A stretch of DNA of 33,512 nt from Nitratireductor sp. ZSWI3 (GTDB lineage Bacteria; Pseudomonadota; Alphaproteobacteria; Rhizobiales; Rhizobiaceae), in contig NZ_JANKOF010000054.1 of assembly GCF_024655565.1 (NCBI RefSeq), positions 1 through 33,512 on the forward strand, written 5' to 3'. The translations under genes and the position numbers were made by a program. Shown piece by piece: positions 9,107-16,584 of this stretch. The notes below the pieces were generated by a model. The model was not told the origin of the DNA. It made no database searches and worked only from the letters and a program-made list of their open reading frames with translations. The stretch's first letter is position 1. The number at the start of each line of letters is the position of its first letter.

Positions 9107-10005
9107 GCGCCCGCGTCTCGATCGTCGAGGTCGGGCCGCGCGACGGGCTGCAGGCGCGCAAGGAACCGATCGAGACTGCGGCGCGTGTCGACCTGATCGA
9201 GCGCCTGCGTCTTGCCGGCGTCGAGCGCCTGGAGGTCGGTGCCTTCGTCTCGCCGCGGCGTGTGCCGCGCATGGCCGATACGGCGGCGGTAATGGATGCC
9301 GTCGGCTCCGGCGGCCGCGCCGGCGACATGGTGCTGGTGGCCAATGAGCGGGGGCTCGATGAGGCGCTTGCCAAGGGTGCGCGCGCCATCGCCGTCTTCA
9401 CCGCTGCGAGCGATGCTTTTGCCGAAAGGAACATCGGCTCGACGGTCGCCGCCTCGCTCGATCGCTTTGCGCCGATCGTGGCCCGTGCGCGTGCGGCAGG
9501 ACTGTTCGTGCGCGGCTACGTTTCGACCGTCACCGACTGCCCCTATATAGGCCGGATCGAGCCGGCGGCGGTGTCCGCCGTGGCGGTCGCCCTGCGGGAC
9601 ATGGGCTGCGCGGAGATCGCGCTTGGCGAGACGCTCGGCAAGGCGACGCCTCGGCGGATCGCGGCGGTGATCGAGACGGTGGCGCGCGACGTGCCGATGG
9701 AGGCGATCGCCGCGCATTTCCACGACACCTACGGCATGGGCGTGGCGAATGTCTGGGAAGCGGTGCGCCTCGGCGTGCGCACGGTGGATGCCGCCGTCGG
9801 CGGGCTCGGCGGCTGCCCCTTCGCGCCGGGGGCGGCGGGCAACGTCGCGACGGAGGACGTCGTCTATCTGCTCGAGGAGCAGGGCTTTAAGACCGGGATC
9901 GTGCTGGAGCGCCTGCTCGACGCGGCCGCATCCTGCCATCGGCGCCTCGGCATCGCGCCGTCGAGCCGCGTCTTCAAGGCGTTGCGGGGAAGCGGCGCGG
10001 GCTGA
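9103..10005 (+). CDS. mvaB: Hydroxymethylglutaryl-CoA lyase
   Basis: A 300-residue TIM-barrel lyase that splits HMG-CoA into acetyl-CoA and acetoacetate. Signatures seen are EVGPRDGLQ near the N-terminus (Arg13, Asp14), metal-binding HFHDTYGMG (His205, His207), and the lyase signature GGLGGCPFAPGAAGN with the catalytic Cys238 and Asn247. The start is a GTG at 9103 overlapping the reductase stop in GTGA, preceded by a GGGGCGGAA run; the frame has no suitable ATG. It completes mevalonate breakdown; acetoacetate activation and thiolysis must be encoded elsewhere. A pure leucine-degradation role is less likely because the gene sits with the reductase rather than with methylcrotonyl-CoA carboxylase genes. 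Confidence 0.95.
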
Positions 10006-10044
10006 TCTCGTCCGCAGCGGCAGCACGCCGTAGGTCTTCAACTC

Positions 10045-10087
10045 AGCATGCTTTCCGAAAATCGATTCCGATTTTCAGGCCGATGCT
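10045..10087. repeat. Palindromic intergenic element upstream of the MscS gene
   Basis: Nested inverted repeats: inner arms GAAAATCG (10057-10064) and CGATTTTC (10069-10076) around ATTC, and outer arms AGCAT (10045-10049) and ATGCT (10083-10087). I recall very similar GAAAATCGATTCCGATTTTC palindromes between genes in many rhizobial genomes, so this is probably a dispersed repeat that may also end the mevalonate transcript. No run of T follows, so a classical terminator is not shown. Confidence 0.5.
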
Positions 10088-10100
10088 CTAGATTGAAGCG

Positions 10101-11426
10101 ATGTCGATTGCGGATACTCTGACGGGCATTCTCGATTGGGCGCGTGTCGAGCTCGGCAATCTCGCGCATCCCTGGACCTTCTACCAGATCGCCCTCCTCG
10201 CCCTCCTGTTCGGCGTCGCCAAGCTCCTGGCCGGGCGTGTCGAGAGCGGGTCGGAGGAGCGCGCCCGCCGCATCAAGGGACACCCGGATCTTTTGCGCGT
10301 CATCATCGCGCTGATGCGGCGCACGGACTGGATCCTCTTCGTCATCCTGCTGTTCGCCGCCTTCACGGTGCTGCGCGCGGTGACCTGGCCGAGCCGCTCG
10401 CAGCTCATCGCGCTGGCCCTGTCGCTGTCGCTTGCCTGGCTCTTCGCCGCGGTCGTCTCGCGCATCATCCGCAACCGCCTGGTGGCGCGGATCATCGGCT
10501 GGCTCGCCTGGATTTATGCCGCTCTGGTCATTCTCGGCATCGACCAGGAAGCGGCCGCCTTCCTCGACAGTCTCGCCCTGCCGCTCGGCAATCTGCGGCT
10601 GAGTGCGCTGATGATCATCAAGGCGGTCGTCCTCCTGACGGCGACGCTCTGGGTGGCGGTCGTCGCCGGCAATTATCTCGACGAGCGCGTGCAGCGCTCG
10701 GGCGAATTGACGCCGTCCATCCGCGTGCTGATCGGCAAGGTGGTGAAGATCGGGCTGGTGATCCTGGCCGGCGGCATCACGCTTTCATCCGCCGGTGTCG
10801 ACCTGACGGCGCTGACGGTGTTTTCCGGCGCGGTCGGCGTCGGCCTCGGCTTCGGCCTGCAGAAGGTGGTCTCGAATTTCATTTCCGGCGTCATCATCCT
10901 GCTCGACAAGTCGATCAAGCCGGGCGACACGATAACGCTGGGCGACACGTTCGGCTGGATCCGCGAGCTGCGCGCGCGTTTCGTCTCGGTCATCACGCGC
11001 GACGGGCGCGAATATCTGATCCCCAACGAGGATTTCATCACCCAGCAGGTGATCAACTGGTCCTTCAGCGACGAAATGGTGCGGCTCGACGTCTCGTTCG
11101 GCGTCTCCTACGAGGCCGACCCGCACGAGGTGAGCGCGCTGGCGATCGAGGCGGCGATGAGCGTGGGGCGCGTCGATGCGGAGCGGCGCCCGGTCTGCTG
11201 GATGACGGCGTTCGGCGAATCCTCGCTGGATTTCGTGCTGCGATTCTGGATCCGCGATCCCCAGCAGGGGCTCACCAATGTGCGCGGCAAGGTTCTCCTG
11301 GCGCTGTGGGATACGCTGAAGGCGAACGGCATCGAGATACCCTATCCGCATCGCGAGGTGATCCTGAAGCGGGATGCCGCCCGCGCTGTGCGGCCGCGGG
11401 GCGAGCCCCGGCCCGAGGCGGAATGA
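10101..11426 (+). CDS. Small-conductance mechanosensitive channel, MscS family
   Basis: A 441-residue inner-membrane channel. It has several N-terminal hydrophobic helices, then the MscS core: the pore-lining helix ALTVFSGAVGVGLGFGLQKVVSNFISGVIIL, rich in Gly/Ala, and the beta domain KPGDTITLGDTFGWIRELRARFVSVITRDGREYLIPNEDFI. The C-terminal cytoplasmic domain ends with EIPYPHREVIL, typical of MscS vestibules. MscS channels release solutes on hypo-osmotic shock. The ATG at 10101 follows GATTGAAGCG, a weak ribosome site. It is the last gene before the tRNA-Arg junction and is followed by a terminator-like hairpin, so it appears to mark the end of the core chromosome here. Confidence 0.93.
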   Translation: MSIADTLTGILDWARVELGNLAHPWTFYQIALLALLFGVAKLLAGRVESGSEERARRIKGHPDLLRVIIALMRRTDWILFVILLFAAFTVLRAVTWPSRSQLIALALSLSLAWLFAAVVSRIIRNRLVARIIGWLAWIYAALVILGIDQEAAAFLDSLALPLGNLRLSALMIIKAVVLLTATLWVAVVAGNYLDERVQRSGELTPSIRVLIGKVVKIGLVILAGGITLSSAGVDLTALTVFSGAVGVGLGFGLQKVVSNFISGVIILLDKSIKPGDTITLGDTFGWIRELRARFVSVITRDGREYLIPNEDFITQQVINWSFSDEMVRLDVSFGVSYEADPHEVSALAIEAAMSVGRVDAERRPVCWMTAFGESSLDFVLRFWIRDPQQGLTNVRGKVLLALWDTLKANGIEIPYPHREVILKRDAARAVRPRGEPRPEAE

Positions 11427-11456
11427 GCCGCACCCCTCCATTTCGCCGTTGATGCG

Positions 11457-11509
11457 CCGAAGCGCTTCGGCTATGTAGGCGACGCGCCGCCGCTTTGCCC
11501 GGCGCATTT
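11457..11509 (+). terminator. Hairpins after the MscS gene, probable terminator
   Basis: CCGAAGCGCTTCGG (11457-11470) is a perfect palindrome, and GCGCCG (11484-11489) pairs with CGGCGC (11500-11505) around a 10-base loop, followed by ATTTTTGG. The second hairpin with its short T run looks like a rho-independent terminator. It ends just before the tRNA-Arg fragment. Confidence 0.5.
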
Positions 11510-11516
11510 TTGGCCG

Positions 11517-11560
<44 letters not shown>

Positions 11561-11805
11561 GGCTAAGTCAAGTGGGCAATTGGTGGGCATCGAAAAAACC
11601 GAGGAAAACCAAGCGATTGGTGAAACTCGAATGAAGCGGAGAAACCGCTTCCGTGGTCACGGAAGCACCACGGAAGCAAGTTGAAGGAGCTTGTAGAGTA
11701 CGAACGGCGACGATCGGCGGAGCTTTTTTCGCTCCGTTTGAGTCGTTACGAAGTTGGATTCGTGATTGACCCTGCGCGGTCACCATCACTATCTGAACAC
11801 AGAAT
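11561..11805. other. Palindrome-rich spacer at an element junction
   Basis: No gene is seen. GTGGGCAATTGGTGGGCAT contains GTGGGCA twice, 11 bp apart. GCTTCCGTGGT (11647-11657) and ACCACGGAAGC (11667-11677) form an 11-bp inverted repeat, with a further ACGGAAGC at 11659-11666, giving a nested dyad. CGGAGC/GCTCCG (11718-11736) flank TTTTTTC. Repeated short boxes and dyads are what integrase arm sites and excisionase sites look like, but no such protein is encoded here, so this is inference. Confidence 0.4.
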
Positions 11806-11882
11806 GCACCCGTAGCTCAGCTGGATAGAGTGTCGGCCTCCGAAGCCGAAGGTCACAGGTTCGAATCCTGTCGGGTGCGCCA
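11806..11882 (+). tRNA. tRNA-Arg(CCG)
   Basis: A complete 77-base tRNA with encoded CCA. The acceptor GCACCCG/CGGGTGC is perfect and the D-arm GCTC/GAGT has one G-T pair. The anticodon stem TCGGC/GCCGA is perfect around CTCCGAA, giving anticodon CCG for the codon CGG. The T-arm ACAGG/CCTGT around TTCGAAT is perfect and the discriminator is G. It should be functional. It lies 246 bp after the broken tRNA-Arg(CCG) and probably replaces it. An antisense open frame across it is an artefact of the tRNA sequence. Confidence 0.96.
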
Positions 11883-12039
11883 TTTCCATTGAAATTCAGA
11901 CATTTACGCCGTCGCTTCAGCGCGCGTAGCGACGCTGCGGAAACATCAGTGAAGCAGGCGACTTCGGGATCTGGTGCGGATCGAGGCCCAGCTCGATGAC
12001 TTGCGCCCTCGCCTTCCAATCAATCGTTCGGGCAGAGGC

Positions 12040-12648
12040 CTAGCGAGGGTCGCGGCCAGCCTCATCAACATGCAAGCCCTCGAGCAAAGCACGGAAGCTC
12101 GACACAGCTTTCTCGGATGTTTCTTCCGGACTATCGGAACTGGCGATCCAAGTGGCCGCGTGGATACTCGCACCGTTGATCATCCGCGCCGCAGCTTCGG
12201 GATCGACATCCACGATCAGCCCGTCCGCTTTGAGTTCCGCGAGCTGTTCTTTGAGGCCCATGACGCAGCCGTTCGTGTCCGGCCATAGCGAAATATCACC
12301 CAACACAGCGGGACCATCGCGGAACATGATGCGCTGGATTTCCGGCTCCAATGCCATCTGAATATATGCGATCCAATTGTCGACGACCGCTTGCCAGAGT
12401 GTTGGTGCGCGAGCGGAAATTTCTGCCAACCGTTCCGTCATCTCGTCGTCGATTTGATGGACCACAGCCTGAAACAGGCCCTTCTTGTCGCCGAAATGGT
12501 GGTAGAGCGCGCCGCGAGTCAGGCCCGCGGCCGCGGTGAAGTCATCCATCGACGATTCCGCATAGCCGACCGTGCCGAATGCCTGCCGTGCCGCGGCAAT
12601 CAGCTTGGCCCTGGTTTCGGCTATCATTTCCTTCCGCGACCTTCGCAC
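12040..12648 (-). CDS. TetR-family transcriptional repressor
   Basis: A 202-residue regulator with a clear TetR N-terminal helix-turn-helix: TRAKLIAAARQAFGTVGYAESSMDDFTAAAGLTRGALYHHFGDKKGLF at about residues 13-58. The C-terminal part is a helical ligand and dimer domain with no recognisable specificity. It is divergent from an MFS transporter gene across 126 bp that hold CGTATG-type palindromes. The usual logic of such pairs is that the repressor is released by a compound the pump exports, and represses both genes; this is inferred from arrangement. It is the first protein gene after the intact tRNA-Arg. Confidence 0.92.
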   Translation of the reverse strand: MRRSRKEMIAETRAKLIAAARQAFGTVGYAESSMDDFTAAAGLTRGALYHHFGDKKGLFQAVVHQIDDEMTERLAEISARAPTLWQAVVDNWIAYIQMALEPEIQRIMFRDGPAVLGDISLWPDTNGCVMGLKEQLAELKADGLIVDVDPEAAARMINGASIHAATWIASSDSPEETSEKAVSSFRALLEGLHVDEAGRDPR

Positions 12649-12675
12649 CTATCTCGCCCTTCATTCGCCTACGTC

Positions 12676-12738
12676 ACGTATGTCTATTGACATACGTTGC
12701 GTATGCTACTATCTCATTCACGTACACTGCGTATGTAA
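12676..12738. promoter_or_regulatory. TetR-type operator palindromes over an MFS promoter
   Basis: ACGTATGTC (12676-12684) and GACATACGT (12689-12697) make a perfect 9-bp inverted repeat with a 4-bp gap. CATACG/CGTATG (12691-12705) forms an overlapping second palindrome, and GCGTATGT recurs near 12729-12736. TTGACA at 12687-12692 sits inside the first palindrome and could be the -35 box, with TATCTC at 12710 as a weak -10. A repressor bound here would block the MFS promoter. Confidence 0.65.
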
Positions 12739-12774
12739 AGCCTTCACCGGCCCGGATCAAGGAGAACCGTTCCG

Positions 12775-14001
12775 ATGTCCAATCCCTATGCGGAGATCTT
12801 CCGTGTGCCTGGAACCAAGGGGTTTTCGAGCGCCGGGTTCATAGCACGCCTGCCAATAGCGATGGCGCCCATCGGGATCGTCGCGATGCTGTCCCAGACC
12901 CATGGCGAATACTGGCTGGCGGGGGCAGTAGCGGCGGTGTTCGCACTGACGAACGCGATTGCCTCGCCGCAGATATCGCGGTTCGTGGATCGCTACGGCC
13001 AGTCGAAGGTCGTCGCGCCGGCGACGGCCGTGTCCGTCGCCGCCTTTCTGGCGCTTGTGGCTGCGGCCGGTCAGGGCTGGCCTATCTGGACGCTGTTCGC
13101 ATCGACGTTCCTTGCCGCGACGATGCCGAGCATTTCGGCCATGGTGCGCGCCCGCTGGAGCGGAATATTCCGTGACCGGCCGGAGTTGAACACTGCCTTC
13201 GCCTTCGAGTCGGCGGCTGACGAATTGATCTACATTGCCGGCGCCTCGCTATCCGTGGGTTTGGCGGTTTCGCTCTTTCCGCAGGCAGGCGTTCTTGCCA
13301 GTACCATATTGCTCGGCCTCGGAACTGCCGCGTTCCTGCTGCAGCGCTCGACCGAGCCAAAGGTCGAAGCACTGGCGGGAATGCTCGAGCGGGGGTCGGC
13401 CATCCGCCTGCGCCCAGTGCAACTCGTCACCCTGGCGCTCATCTTCGTCGGTGCGATCTTCGCAACAGCCGAAGTCAGTGCAGTCGCGATCACCGAGGCG
13501 TTGGGGCAGCCGGGTTCAGCAAGTTTCGTCATCGGTGTATATGCAGCCGGATCGTTCGTGCTCGGCCTGATACTTGGTGCGGTGAACCTCAGGATGCCGC
13601 TACAGCGCCAGCTATTGATCGCCGTCAGCGTTCTCGCAGCCACCACATTGCCGCTACTTATAGCCGGCGGTTCGGTCGCTCTTCTCGCCCTGGCCGTTTT
13701 CTTGAGCGGTATCGCCGTCTCGCCCACCTTCATCACGGCCTTCGGCCTCATAGAACGCCGCGTACCCGCATCGATGCTGACCGAGGGCGTCACCTGGGTG
13801 ATGACTGGCATCGGCATCGGTATGGCCTTCGGTTCATTTGCCGCCGGCTGGGTTGTCGACAATTTCGGCCCGCAGAACGGCTTCTGGGTTTCGGTGGCCG
13901 CAGGCGTCGCGGCCGTACTGACCGTGACACTGGGGCAGCGAAGTCTATCGGGTGAAGGGGCGGACACGGCTTCAGGCCCTGTGCTCCAGCCGGCCGAGTA
14001 G
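12775..14001 (+). CDS. MFS transporter
   Basis: A 408-residue protein with about twelve hydrophobic segments in the 6+6 layout of the major facilitator superfamily. Examples are AGAVAAVFALTNAIA, VVAPATAVSVAAFLALVAAAG and IGIGMAFGSFAAGWVVDNFG. The loop between helices 2 and 3, RFVDRYGQSKVV, corresponds to the MFS motif A region. It begins at 12775, with GGAGAAC a little upstream. The TetR gene upstream on the other strand and its operators suggest an inducible efflux pump, with unknown substrate. The proteins I recall as similar are annotated only as MFS. The gene looks intact and is followed after 61 bp by a LysR gene on the same strand. Confidence 0.9.
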   Translation: MSNPYAEIFRVPGTKGFSSAGFIARLPIAMAPIGIVAMLSQTHGEYWLAGAVAAVFALTNAIASPQISRFVDRYGQSKVVAPATAVSVAAFLALVAAAGQGWPIWTLFASTFLAATMPSISAMVRARWSGIFRDRPELNTAFAFESAADELIYIAGASLSVGLAVSLFPQAGVLASTILLGLGTAAFLLQRSTEPKVEALAGMLERGSAIRLRPVQLVTLALIFVGAIFATAEVSAVAITEALGQPGSASFVIGVYAAGSFVLGLILGAVNLRMPLQRQLLIAVSVLAATTLPLLIAGGSVALLALAVFLSGIAVSPTFITAFGLIERRVPASMLTEGVTWVMTGIGIGMAFGSFAAGWVVDNFGPQNGFWVSVAAGVAAVLTVTLGQRSLSGEGADTASGPVLQPAE

Positions 14002-14062
14002 AGGGCGGCGCCTCCAGAACATTGTGGCCTGACAGGTCCTCTGTATCGAGATCGGAGATGAG

Positions 14063-15004
14063 ATGAAATCCGAACCGCTACGGCACCTCAAATACGCGCT
14101 CGCGGCTGCCGAACACGGCAGCATGCGGCAGGTTGCACGACGATATGACGTGCGAGAGTCAACTGTCAGCCGCAATATCTGTGCTCTCGAGCAGCAACTC
14201 GACATCCAGATTTTCCAGCGTAACAACAATGGTGTCCGCCTTACCAACGAAGGGCGGGATTGGATCGAAGGCATCCGCGGACACTATGATGGACTCGAAG
14301 ATGCTTTGAGTGGGGTCGCGCGGCGAAAGGAAGCCAGCGGCCGCCTTCGGATCGGTCTCAGCGGTCCATTCGGGCGCGAGCTTCTGGTTCGTCTTATCGA
14401 TCGCTTCGAGAAAACCTATCCGAATATCCAAGTCAGCATCCAGGACGGCGCCGCCCACAAACAGGCAATGGCCGTACGGCGCCGACACATTGACATCGCC
14501 TTCATGTGTGCATGTTGCGAAGCTTGTGCCTGCCGTAGCGAAGTGATCTGGGAAGAGGATGTGGCGGCTTTGCTGCCCGCGGAACACCCCCTCGCGGACA
14601 AGAGCGTTCTGAATTGGTCGAGCTTTGAAGGAGAGCGCCTGCTAGTGCCGCTGGGCGCAGACGGTCCCTTGCTCGACCCATGCATTATTCGTCAGATTAC
14701 CAACGGCGAGCGCAGGCCAAGCATTGAACAGTGCCGAGCATGCCAGGCGACTGTGATGATGAAGGTCCAAATAGGTATGGGCTTCTTGGTAACCGGCGCA
14801 AGTTTCGCCGAGTGCGTGAGCATTGAAGGAACAGTCTGGCGACGGATTGCAGACAGCACCGGCAAGGTGAAGGCGGTCTGGCTCGACTCCGTTCCGAAAA
14901 GGGCAGTGCTGCGCCTTCTCGGTATGGCTCGGAACATGGCGAAGAAGCACACGCAATCTAGACTCGTCGAAGGGCATGTTCCCTCTGACAGCTTGCCGGA
15001 ATAA
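14063..15004 (+). CDS. LysR-family transcriptional regulator
   Basis: A 313-residue regulator. The N-terminal winged helix is HLKYALAAAEHGSMRQVARRYDVRESTVSRNICALEQQLDIQIFQRNNNGVRLTNEG. It is followed by a substrate-binding domain beginning GRLRIGLSGPFGRELLVRLIDRF. The Cys-rich stretch FMCACCEACACRSEVIW (around residue 150) is unusual for the family, which makes a metal- or thiol-responsive effector possible, but this is only inference. Codon choice is less GC-biased than in the 0-11 kb region. The gene ends 60 bp before the convergent MBL gene; no divergent target is present, so its regulon is unclear. Confidence 0.88.
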   Translation: MKSEPLRHLKYALAAAEHGSMRQVARRYDVRESTVSRNICALEQQLDIQIFQRNNNGVRLTNEGRDWIEGIRGHYDGLEDALSGVARRKEASGRLRIGLSGPFGRELLVRLIDRFEKTYPNIQVSIQDGAAHKQAMAVRRRHIDIAFMCACCEACACRSEVIWEEDVAALLPAEHPLADKSVLNWSSFEGERLLVPLGADGPLLDPCIIRQITNGERRPSIEQCRACQATVMMKVQIGMGFLVTGASFAECVSIEGTVWRRIADSTGKVKAVWLDSVPKRAVLRLLGMARNMAKKHTQSRLVEGHVPSDSLPE

Positions 15005-15063
15005 GCCAGTGAAGGAATCTGAGCGAAACAGGTGGACGTTCCGACGAACCCGCCGATACTGCC

Positions 15064-15729
15064 TCAACCCAAACTGGCCAGAGTGGCTTGGATCGCCGAA
15101 CGCCATTCGAAACTGGAAACTTCCACAACCGGATCGCTCGGTGAAATCGCAGGGAGCACTACTGTGGGATCGAGAGCCGCCAACAGGTTGAGGCTCGCTC
15201 TGTGGGTCGATTGCCTTGCGTCGTCTTCGAATGTCACAGAGGTCCAACTTCCACGCGCCGGCCAGATCGTGTCTCCCGTGAAAAGATAGGTTTGCCCGCT
15301 GGGAGATCTGTAGAGATAACAGGCACTGCCCACGGTATGTCCTGGCGTCGGAACGGCTTCGATGCCGTCAAGAAGGGTCTGCCGTTCCCAGAATACAGTG
15401 TCAGGCGCAACACCCGCCACTTTCTCGACCATCGGCGCCTCTCGTGCCTGACAGATTAGCGTCGCGTTGAAGCGCTCGCGGATGGACCGGGTCGAGGGGG
15501 ACGCTTCGTGCCAATGGGAAAGTAGGAGATGACTGACGCCACCCAGTTCTTCGATGCGGTCGTGATCGGCGCGATCATCGACCTTCCCGACGGCTTCTCG
15601 CCCGGTGCTATAGAAAAGTACATTTCCAGCCTCTCTCACCAGCAGGTAGGCGTGGCATTGGCTGTTCGGAAAGCGCGACAGGGGATGTTCCGGGCTGGTC
15701 TGCCAAAGGTCATCGTATAATTGCTTCAT
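15064..15729 (-). CDS. MBL-fold metallohydrolase
   Basis: A 221-residue metallo-beta-lactamase-fold protein. The metal motif is LLLSHWHEAS: both His of HxHxDH are present, but Asp is replaced by Ala after Glu. The later metal ligands are present in PTPGHTVGSACYLY and in LFTGDTIW. The Asp change may alter metal number or chemistry, though I recall related proteins with HxHEAS. The start ATG at 15729 is preceded by GGAAAGG; longer in-frame starts reach into the GST gene region. The GST gene lies 61 bp upstream on the same strand, so the two are probably co-transcribed and may act on thiol conjugates. Substrate unknown. Confidence 0.85.
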   Translation of the reverse strand: MKQLYDDLWQTSPEHPLSRFPNSQCHAYLLVREAGNVLFYSTGREAVGKVDDRADHDRIEELGGVSHLLLSHWHEASPSTRSIRERFNATLICQAREAPMVEKVAGVAPDTVFWERQTLLDGIEAVPTPGHTVGSACYLYRSPSGQTYLFTGDTIWPARGSWTSVTFEDDARQSTHRASLNLLAALDPTVVLPAISPSDPVVEVSSFEWRSAIQATLASLG

Positions 15730-15790
15730 CTCGTTGCCTTTCCGCATCGTTCGCCTCGCGGGCAACGTCCGTGCTGGACGACCCCCGTGA

Positions 15791-16474
15791 TTACCGACCA
15801 AACAACATTCTGCGTTCCGCATCCGAAAGCGGCCTCTGCCGCGCGCCATAAACATCCTCTACCCCCTCATAAGTCCTGAGCGTTGCGGGACGGGCGCCGA
15901 TCGCTCTGAACCAGTTGGCAAGATTGGGGAAGAGTTCGAGATTCAATCCGAAGGCTTCGTGCGGCACGATCCAAGGATAGCAGGCGATATCGGCGATCGA
16001 ATATTCGTCAGCGATGAACTCGTGATCCGCCAGGCGCCGGTCGAGGACCCTGTAGAGACGGGCGGTCTCCCGCGTGTACCGGTCGATGGCGTAGGGCACC
16101 TTTTCCGGTGCGTGGACGTTGAAATGGCCGATCTGTCCGGCCATAGGGCCAAGCCCGCCTGCCTGCCAGAACAGCCATTGAAGGACCGTGTTGCGACCGC
16201 GCGGAGACGTCGGCATCAGCATACCCGCCTTGTCGGCGAGGTAAACAAGCATGGCCCCTGACTCAAACATGGCGACCGGTGCACCACCGTCGATTGGCGA
16301 GTGATCGACAAGGGCCGGGATCTTGTTGTTGGGCGAGATGGCGAGGAACTCCGGCGCGAACTGCTCGCCTTTGGAGAGAGCGATTGGAACGATCCGATGC
16401 GGCAGACCTGTCTCCTCGAAGAACAGTTTAAGCTTCAGACCGTTCGGCGTCGGTGAGAAATAGAGGTCGATCAT
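15791..16474 (-). CDS. Glutathione S-transferase-like protein (YfcG/YghU type)
   Basis: A 227-residue two-domain GST. The thioredoxin-like N-terminal domain begins MIDLYFSPTPNGLKLKLFFEE, with the TPNG start of nu-class proteins such as E. coli YfcG. It then has NNKIPALVDH (cis-Pro) and FESGAMLVYLADKAG, the glutathione gamma-Glu site. The helical C-terminal domain includes the folding motif SIADIACYPWI. Nu-class members act mainly as disulfide-bond reductases. The ATG at 16474 has GAGG upstream. It is divergent from a MocR gene across about 110 bp, so it is a likely target of that regulator, together with the MBL gene downstream. Confidence 0.92.
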   Translation of the reverse strand: MIDLYFSPTPNGLKLKLFFEETGLPHRIVPIALSKGEQFAPEFLAISPNNKIPALVDHSPIDGGAPVAMFESGAMLVYLADKAGMLMPTSPRGRNTVLQWLFWQAGGLGPMAGQIGHFNVHAPEKVPYAIDRYTRETARLYRVLDRRLADHEFIADEYSIADIACYPWIVPHEAFGLNLELFPNLANWFRAIGARPATLRTYEGVEDVYGARQRPLSDAERRMLFGR

Positions 16475-16584
16475 GATCAAATCCTCGCCATAGCACTCGC
16501 GCTCGAAAACACGGGCAGTATGTCGTTGCAGCCACAAATGCTTGACGATATGGTTCCATGAAAGGTCCGATCGGCGGGAAGTTC

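Noticed and set aside
11789-12019. Protein frame antisense to the tRNA, with [20 protein letters not shown].
   Set aside because: This is the familiar false protein read from the complement of an Arg tRNA gene.
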